Positions 38,272 to 43,511 of a DNA stretch of 43,511 bases are shown one piece after another. The notes beneath the pieces were generated by a model. The model worked only from the letters and a program-made list of their open reading frames with translations, made no database searches and was not told where the DNA came from. This DNA comes from an uncultured Arenicella sp. (lineage in GTDB: Bacteria > Pseudomonadota > Gammaproteobacteria > Arenicellales > Arenicellaceae). Location: contig CALAKU010000080.1 in the NCBI GenBank assembly GCA_937922925.1, forward strand, positions 1-43,511, read 5' to 3'. The stretch's first letter is position 1; the number at the start of each line of letters is the position of its first letter. The position numbers and the translations under genes are program-made.

Positions 38272-38728
38272 GCATTTTGCAACGCGCCATGCGCGAGCCT
38301 ACGAAATAGTTTATAACGCCAGCAGCCCAGTCATTTTGGCGGGTATCCGCGTGATGCAAAAAGTGTTTGGGAATCGCTTAGATGGTGTTTTTACGTGGTT
38401 TGAAAAACACAGCAAAGGCTTGCTGTTCGATTGTCAGATGTGTGGCAATTGCGTGCTTTCCAGCACGGGCATGACCTGCCCAATGAACTGCCCTAAAACC
38501 ATCCGTAATGGCCCCTGCGGCGGCGTGAGAGAAAACGGTCACTGCGAAGTAAAACCGGATATGAAATGCGTTTGGGTTGAGGCGTGGAGTGGTTCTCAAA
38601 AGATGAAACACTCGAGCAAGATCGAAACCGTACAGTTTGCGCCAAACTATCAGCACAAAGGCAGCAGCGCTTGGATTCGGTTGGCTAACGAGCAAGGGAT
38701 TGGTGTGGAGGTGCAACATGAGGCGTGA
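38258..38728 (+). CDS. MetV-like zinc/Cys protein (MTHFR C-terminal domain family)
   Basis: 156 residues from ATG 38258. A longer upstream frame only extends into DUF1638. A short N-terminal helical part precedes a Cys-rich core: C59, C62, C65, C74, C78, C87, C96 and C104, in CQMCGNC, TCPMNCPK and NGPCGGV. This is the methylene-tetrahydrofolate-reductase C-terminal family. In acetogens the similar MetV protein binds zinc and partners with MetF in the MetVF complex. The gene overlaps metF by 11 bp, supporting a physical complex. It may help MetF bind folate or pass electrons. The metal is inferred. Confidence 0.85.
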   Translation: MIQLRHFATRHARAYEIVYNASSPVILAGIRVMQKVFGNRLDGVFTWFEKHSKGLLFDCQMCGNCVLSSTGMTCPMNCPKTIRNGPCGGVRENGHCEVKPDMKCVWVEAWSGSQKMKHSSKIETVQFAPNYQHKGSSAWIRLANEQGIGVEVQHEA

Positions 38729-39725
38729 AAACCCCACCATCCATCCACCGGTAGAGCATCCCGGTTCGCCGCTACCTGAAGAAGCAGGCCATCGTTCTCG
38801 AGGTCGGTTTGAGCGCGTACTGCGTGCCGGGGATTTTGCGGTTACCAGTGAAATTGCACCGCCTGATTCCTCAGACGCCGATGAAGTGTATCTGCGTGCC
38901 CAATTGTTTGATGGCGTCTGTGACGCGATCAATGCAACCGACGGTTCTGGCGCTAATTGTCATATGTCCTCAGTGGCGGTCTGTGCCTTGTTAACCCATG
39001 TGGGTTATTCGCCGATTTTACAAATATCGTGCCGCGATAAAAATCGCATTGCGATTCAAGGCGATATTTTAGGGGCCGCGGCCTTAGGCGTATGCAACGT
39101 CTTAGCACTCAGTGGCGATGATGTCTCAGCAGGCGATCATCCTGAAGCAAAGCCGGTTTTTGATTTGGATTCGATATCTCTATTGACCACGATTAAAACC
39201 ATGCGCGATGAGCAACGTTTTCTAAGCGGGCGAAAATTAGATCGTGCGCCAAAAATGTTTGCTGGTTCATCGATCAATCCATTTGTGCCGCCGGTTCATA
39301 ACCGGATTACCCAATTAGAGAAAAAAATAAACGCTGGGGCCGAATTCATTCAAACGCAATATTGCTTTGATATGCCAATGCTCAAAGAAATGATGAGCCA
39401 AGCGGTAGACAAAGGCTTAACCGAGCGCGCTTTTATTTTGGCGGGGGTTGGCACGCTGGCATCCGCTAAAACCGCGCGTTGGTTACGCGCTAACGTACCC
39501 GGCGTACACATCCCCGATGAGATTATCGCCCGGCTCGAAGGTGCAGAAAATCAAAAAGCGGAAGGCCAAAAAATATGTGTTGAACTCATGCAGCAATGCA
39601 AAGAGATCGAAGGCATTCACGGCGTACATGTAATGGCCTATCGGCAAGAACAATTTGTGGCCGAGATGGTCAAAGAATCCGGTGTTCTTGATGGTCGTCT
39701 GTGCTGGGCGCCAGAGCAACACTAA
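38718..39725 (+). CDS. metF: Methylene-tetrahydrofolate reductase
   Basis: 335 residues from ATG 38718, with a strong GGAGGTG site inside metV. MetF interconverts 5,10-methylene-THF and 5-methyl-THF with FAD. The catalytic Glu is in AVTSEIAPPD (E45), the flavin/folate segment is NVLALSGDDVSAG, and INAGAEFIQTQYCFDMPM is the later barrel strand. The rest is the TIM barrel. E. coli MetF runs reductively. Here, beside methyltransferase genes, the oxidative direction is the likely role: methyl-THF made from the demethylated substrate would be oxidised to methylene-THF. The N-terminus has an extra 25-residue polar segment. Confidence 0.94.
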   Translation: MRRENPTIHPPVEHPGSPLPEEAGHRSRGRFERVLRAGDFAVTSEIAPPDSSDADEVYLRAQLFDGVCDAINATDGSGANCHMSSVAVCALLTHVGYSPILQISCRDKNRIAIQGDILGAAALGVCNVLALSGDDVSAGDHPEAKPVFDLDSISLLTTIKTMRDEQRFLSGRKLDRAPKMFAGSSINPFVPPVHNRITQLEKKINAGAEFIQTQYCFDMPMLKEMMSQAVDKGLTERAFILAGVGTLASAKTARWLRANVPGVHIPDEIIARLEGAENQKAEGQKICVELMQQCKEIEGIHGVHVMAYRQEQFVAEMVKESGVLDGRLCWAPEQH

Positions 39726-39771
39726 CTATCTGAAAAATTTTATACCCAAAACCTCAAGTGCGAGAAGCGTA

Positions 39772-40665
39772 ATGACTAAAACCATTTTATCCTCACCAAA
39801 CAAAGAAGTTGCGATCGGCTTTGGCAGCCCATTCGTTATGATTGGTGAGCGAATCAATCCAACAGGCCGCAAAATCCTAGCAGCCGAAATGAAAGAGGGC
39901 GATTACTCGCGGGTTGAGTCCGATGCCATCGCACAAGTTCAAGCCGGCGCGCAAATGTTGGATGTGAATGCCGGCATTCCATTGGCTGATGAACCCGCTA
40001 TTTTGGCAGAAGCCATTCGGCGTGTTCAGGCCGTGGTCGATGTCCCTCTCGCGATTGATTCATCGATTATTGAGGCGCTCGAAGCTGGGTTGGAAGCTTA
40101 TCAAGGCCGCCCTTTAGTAAATTCAACCACCGCCGAAGACGAAGTCATGGAGCGCGTTTTACCGTTGGTCAAAAAATACGACGCTGCGGTAGTGGGTATT
40201 TCCAATGACGAAACGGGTATCTCGGAAGATCCGGACGTACGTTTTGAAATTGCCAAGCGCATTGTTGAGCGCGCTCAAGACTATGGTATCAAGCCAGCTG
40301 ATGTGGTCATCGACCCGCTGGTTATGCCGATTGGGGCGATTGGTCAAGCTGGTAATCAAGTCTTCCATTTGTGCAAACGCCTACGCGAAGAACTTAAGGT
40401 GAATACCACTTGTGGCGCGTCGAATGTGAGCTTCGGATTACCCAATCGCCATGCCATTGCCAATGCCTTTTTGCCGATGGCAATGGGGGCAGGGATGACA
40501 TCGGCAATCGTGAACCCGCTGCACGGCGGAGTCGTCGAAGCGGTTCGTGCCGCCGACGTTCTAATCTACAACGATCCCGATTGCGAACAATGGATCGCGA
40601 ATTATCGCGAACCACCAAAAGAGGGCGAAGAAGGTGGCCGTCGTCGCCGCCGTCGTCGCGGCTAA
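39772..40665 (+). CDS. Pterin-binding methyl-THF/corrinoid methyltransferase (MtvA/MtgA-like)
   Basis: 297 residues from ATG 39772. The longer frame adds an unlikely segment. A pterin-binding TIM barrel is seen: MIGERINPTGRKI at 23-35, LDVNAGIP at 63-70, LAIDSSI at 93-99, NSTTAEDE at 117-124, VIDPLV at 179-184 and CGASNVSFGLP at 214-224. These match the DHP-synthase-like barrel of methyltetrahydrofolate:corrinoid methyltransferases (AcsE, MtvA). It would move methyl from the corrinoid protein to THF. It ends in seven consecutive Arg (residues 290-296), an odd tail shared in style with two other proteins of this operon. GFA follows 6 bp on. Confidence 0.93.
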   Translation: MTKTILSSPNKEVAIGFGSPFVMIGERINPTGRKILAAEMKEGDYSRVESDAIAQVQAGAQMLDVNAGIPLADEPAILAEAIRRVQAVVDVPLAIDSSIIEALEAGLEAYQGRPLVNSTTAEDEVMERVLPLVKKYDAAVVGISNDETGISEDPDVRFEIAKRIVERAQDYGIKPADVVIDPLVMPIGAIGQAGNQVFHLCKRLREELKVNTTCGASNVSFGLPNRHAIANAFLPMAMGAGMTSAIVNPLHGGVVEAVRAADVLIYNDPDCEQWIANYREPPKEGEEGGRRRRRRRG

Positions 40666-40671
40666 AACGCC

Positions 40672-41082
40672 ATGAGTGAGACGGCATATCAAGGCGGATG
40701 CTGTTGCGGCAATATCCGCTATAAAGCAGAACGGCTCAATGAGCTTTGGTACTGCCATTGTCAGCAATGTCGCCGCATGACCGGGCACTACATGGCTGCC
40801 GCACAGGTCGAGCTAGAGAAAATCGAAATAAGCGGTGAGCCGAAATGGCACTATGTCTCTGAGACATCGCGTCATGGTTTTTGCCCCGATTGCGGGTCGC
40901 AACTGTTTTGGCGTAACGACAAAAACGATTACTTGAGTGTCACCGGCGGCAGCCTTGATTCGTCAAATACGCTTCGCTCTGGCGGGCATATTTTTTGCGC
41001 AGAAAAAGGTGATTACTATCAAATTCCCGATGGCGAAGCTCAGTTTTTTCGTTGGGATAGTACGTTTTTTAATAACGAATAA
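40672..41082 (+). CDS. GFA-family zinc protein (CENP-V/GFA domain)
   Basis: 136 residues with the diagnostic GFA Cys pattern: C10 and C12 in GGCCCGNIRY, C28/C30/C33 in YCHCQQC, and C71/C74 in FCPDCGS. This zinc fold is named after glutathione-dependent formaldehyde-activating enzyme. Many members have other or unknown roles, so formaldehyde activity is not certain. In this operon a link to formaldehyde, which can equilibrate with methylene-THF, is attractive. It starts 6 bp after the pterin methyltransferase and precedes RACo by 48 bp, so it is an integral operon gene. Confidence 0.85.
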   Translation: MSETAYQGGCCCGNIRYKAERLNELWYCHCQQCRRMTGHYMAAAQVELEKIEISGEPKWHYVSETSRHGFCPDCGSQLFWRNDKNDYLSVTGGSLDSSNTLRSGGHIFCAEKGDYYQIPDGEAQFFRWDSTFFNNE

Positions 41083-41130
41083 TCACGCTTGGTCGGGCAT
41101 ACTAATGGGCTCGCTAAACGGTTCAAATTC

Positions 41131-43086
41131 ATGTCTGAAAATACTTCATCTTCTGTTCGCCTTGTTTTTACCCCTTCGGGCTTGTCCGCCACGGCTGAGG
41201 CCGGCAGCAGCGTATTAGAAGTCGCTCAAGAGACCGGCGTTGCGATTCGATCTTTATGCGGTGGCAATGGTAACTGCCGCCAGTGCTGGATTGAAATTTC
41301 CGAAGGCTCGCACAGCAAACACGGCATCGACAGTTCGGCCGACAATGTTTCCCCAGTCACCGAACTCGAAGAGCGCCTCTATCAGCGCAGCGCCAAGTTT
41401 CAAGGGCTACGCTTAGCGTGCCGAACGCGTGTTCACGGCGATTTGCTGATCGACGTACCTGAGCGCAGTCAAGAAAACCTGGCCTATATCTCAAAAAAGA
41501 ACGTCGCGCGCGATTTCGATTTATTGCCTGTCGTTAAAGTGGCGCCGGTCGAATTAGCGGAAGCCACTTTGGACACCAATCCGTCGGCCAGCGAGAACCT
41601 GATTGAGCGCTTGCAAGAACAAGGGTTCGATGCGCAAATCAATGCTCGGCTATTGCGCGGTTTACAGCCGCTAGTAGCCGAGACGAAAGGGCGTTTTTCA
41701 GTCGCGGTGCGCGACGATCAAGAAGTGGTAGCACTGTACGCTGAGCCAAACCCAACCTTGCTCGGTGCGGCTATTGATATTGGCTCGACGACTTTGGCGC
41801 TGTATGTCTACGATTTGCAAAGTGGCGCATTGATGTACGAAAACTCCGCCATGAATCCTCAGATTCAATACGGCGAAGATCTGATGAGTCGTGTGTCGTA
41901 TGTGATGATGAACAAAGGTGGCGATCAAAAAATGACCGCGGCCGTGCATCGTAAACTGACTGAAATGCTGCACGAGGCATGTAAACAGTTAGAGCTGGAG
42001 CACAAGCACTTGCTCGAAGTCGTGTTAGTGGGCAACCCCATCATGCACCACTTATTTTTTGGATTATCACCGGTGGAGTTGGGCCAAGCCCCGTTTACCT
42101 TGGCGACGCGAGATTGGTTGGAAATGAATGCCAGCGAGTTGGGCATAGATTTGTTTCCAACCACACGGATGGCCTTTTTGCCATTGATCGCCGGCCACGT
42201 TGGTGCAGATACGGCCGCAGCTTATTTGAGCGAAATCGACACCATGCAGTCGCAAACCACGCTGCTGGTGGATATTGGCACTAATGCAGAGATTATGCTG
42301 GCCAAAAACGGTTTGGTTTATGCGACTTCATCGCCCACTGGCCCTGCTTTTGAAGGTGCGGAAATCAGCGCAGGCGTGCGTGCCTCCCATGGCGCGATTG
42401 AGCGAGTTCGCATCGATGAACAAAGCTTGGCGGTGCGCTACAAAGTCATTGGCCTTGACGCATGGTCAGACGAAGAAGCCTTCAGCGCCGCCCAACCCAG
42501 AGTCATCGGTTTGTGTGGCTCAGGCATCATTGAAGTCATGGTGGCGATGGCGCAGGTGGGCTTAATTGATAAAACGGGTTTATTCGTGCAAAGCCGAGCG
42601 CCCGAACGCTTTGATAAAAACGAAGACGGCACAGTTCGCTACCTTTTGGTCGAACAGGGCGAGCATTCAATTTACATTGAGCAGACCGATGTTCGATCTA
42701 TTCAGCTCGCTAAAGCCGCGCTTTCAGCCGGCGTGCAATTGCTAATGGATTATCTTGAGTGTGAAGCATTTGATCATGTTTTATTAGCCGGGGCTTTTGG
42801 TGCGCATTTAGACCCTGAGTTTGTCGCCGACCTCGATATTATTCCGAGCGCCACGCGAGACCAAATCCGTTCCGTTGGAAATGCAGCCGGGATTGGTGCT
42901 AGTAAAGCGCTATTAAGTAACAATGAACGCCAAAAAATCATCGAAGCGGTAAAACGTGTTCGCAAAATCGAAAGCGCCAACGAGCCAAATTTTCAAGAAT
43001 ACTTTGTTCAAGGCATGACGTTTTCAGTGTCGCCGATTGCGGCACAAAAAAACACACGCCAGCGTCGACGCCGAAGAGCGTCATAA
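41131..43086 (+). CDS. RACo-like corrinoid activator (2Fe-2S plus ASKHA ATPase)
   Basis: 651 residues from ATG 41131. An in-frame TTG at 41089 is unlikely. The N-terminal ferredoxin domain has the 2Fe-2S Cys set C43-x5-C49-x2-C52 and C97 (SLCGGNGNCRQCW and RLACRTR). After a linker, the ASKHA ATPase part carries GAAIDIGSTTLALYVYD, LLVDIGTNAEIM and GLCGSGIIEVMVAM. This is the layout of RACo/RamA-type activators that reduce inactive Co(II) corrinoid to Co(I) at the cost of ATP. Its presence argues that the corrinoid protein really works as a Co(I) carrier. It ends RQRRRRRAS, another arginine-rich tail. Confidence 0.93.
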   Translation: MSENTSSSVRLVFTPSGLSATAEAGSSVLEVAQETGVAIRSLCGGNGNCRQCWIEISEGSHSKHGIDSSADNVSPVTELEERLYQRSAKFQGLRLACRTRVHGDLLIDVPERSQENLAYISKKNVARDFDLLPVVKVAPVELAEATLDTNPSASENLIERLQEQGFDAQINARLLRGLQPLVAETKGRFSVAVRDDQEVVALYAEPNPTLLGAAIDIGSTTLALYVYDLQSGALMYENSAMNPQIQYGEDLMSRVSYVMMNKGGDQKMTAAVHRKLTEMLHEACKQLELEHKHLLEVVLVGNPIMHHLFFGLSPVELGQAPFTLATRDWLEMNASELGIDLFPTTRMAFLPLIAGHVGADTAAAYLSEIDTMQSQTTLLVDIGTNAEIMLAKNGLVYATSSPTGPAFEGAEISAGVRASHGAIERVRIDEQSLAVRYKVIGLDAWSDEEAFSAAQPRVIGLCGSGIIEVMVAMAQVGLIDKTGLFVQSRAPERFDKNEDGTVRYLLVEQGEHSIYIEQTDVRSIQLAKAALSAGVQLLMDYLECEAFDHVLLAGAFGAHLDPEFVADLDIIPSATRDQIRSVGNAAGIGASKALLSNNERQKIIEAVKRVRKIESANEPNFQEYFVQGMTFSVSPIAAQKNTRQRRRRRAS

Positions 43087-43119
43087 CGGCATCTATTCCC
43101 ACAAATCGAGGATAAAATT

Positions 43120-43511
43120 ATGGCCAGAGAGCGAAGAAGAGGCGGGCGTAGAGCTCGTGCCGAAGCCCCAGCCGAGTCGACCGCACCTGCATACATCAAG
43201 CGTAAAATCCCCTATTGGGAAGTGCTTAATGACGAGCAGCTGAGTTTGATCGAATACAACGCCGACACCATTCTCGAGGAAATCGGTATCGATTTTACCG
43301 AAGATCAAGAAACCCTAGATATATTCGAAGCCGCCGGAGCCAGCATCGACGGCGAGCGAGTTCGTTTTCCGCGCGGTTTATGTCGCGAAATCATTCAAGC
43401 TACGGCGCAAAAACAATTCACACAGCACGCCCGAAACCCCAAGCGCAATGTTGAAATTGGTGGCGATAACATGGTGCTGGTACCGGCCTATGGGCCGCCG
43501 TTTGTGTACGA
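43120..43511 (+). CDS. MttB-superfamily methyltransferase, 3' end cut by window edge
   Basis: ATG 43120 with GAGG upstream. 130 codons run to the window edge. After an arginine-rich N-terminus (ARERRRGGRRARA), the sequence KRKIPYWEVLNDEQLSLIEY, then ILEEIGIDF and FEAAGASIDGERVRFP, is the typical MttB-superfamily start. Superfamily members demethylate trimethylamine (with pyrrolysine) or quaternary amines such as glycine betaine (without pyrrolysine). No TAG interrupts the visible part, but the pyrrolysine site lies further on, so the class cannot be told here. With the corrinoid protein and RACo beside it, it is very likely the substrate-demethylating enzyme of the operon. Confidence 0.85.
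   Translation, partial: MARERRRGGRRARAEAPAESTAPAYIKRKIPYWEVLNDEQLSLIEYNADTILEEIGIDFTEDQETLDIFEAAGASIDGERVRFPRGLCREIIQATAQKQFTQHARNPKRNVEIGGDNMVLVPAYGPPFVY

Overview
The window is a piece of a Gammaproteobacterium chromosome. The evidence is the classic gene order map / rpsB-tsf-pyrH-frr-uppS-cdsA-dxr-rseP-bamA-skp / fabZ-lpxA-lpxB-rnhB-dnaE / tilS-pyrG-kdsA-eno, with glnD-dapD-dapE reading away on the other strand. The outer-membrane and lipid A genes show a Gram-negative cell. The uppS-cdsA-dxr order, the gene set and the wax-ester synthase-like gene fit a marine or environmental gammaproteobacterium better than an enteric one. I cannot name the genus from sequence alone.

Layout. (1) 1-1251: a secreted alpha/beta-hydrolase cut by the left edge, with an in-frame 18-bp tandem repeat, and a small secreted protein of unknown function. 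(2) 1240-6867, minus strand: map-glnD-dapD-dapE (N-terminal Met removal, PII uridylylation, lysine/diaminopimelate synthesis). (3) 7093-10532: a three-gene accessory block (two alpha/beta-hydrolases and a WS/DGAT acyltransferase with a lysine-rich tail) lying between map and rpsB, which are usually adjacent and divergent. (4) 10671-22162: translation factors, isoprenoid/phospholipid precursors, RseP, BamA and Skp. RpsB carries an unusual helix-hairpin-helix tail. lpxD, normally between skp and fabZ, is absent and a terminator sits at that junction. (5) 22207-29995: fabZ-lpxA-lpxB-rnhB, a GNAT acetyltransferase, an unknown protein and dnaE. (6) 29996-35905: a 451-nt non-coding gap where accA is often found, then tilS, pyrG, kdsA and eno, closed by a strong terminator. 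(7) 36062-43511: a nine-gene C1 operon running off the right edge.

The C1 operon is the most interesting part. It encodes an HD-domain protein, a cobalamin-binding corrinoid protein, DUF1638, a MetV-like zinc/Cys protein, MetF, a pterin-binding methyltransferase, a GFA-family zinc protein, a RACo-like corrinoid reactivator and the start of an MttB-superfamily methyltransferase. The inferred path is: methylated amine -> corrinoid protein -> 5-methyl-tetrahydrofolate -> 5,10-methylene-tetrahydrofolate. RACo would rescue oxidised cobalt, and GFA and the HD protein would have accessory roles that are not known. The substrate cannot be read from the sequence. Three of its proteins carry arginine-rich termini, which no obvious enzymatic function explains.
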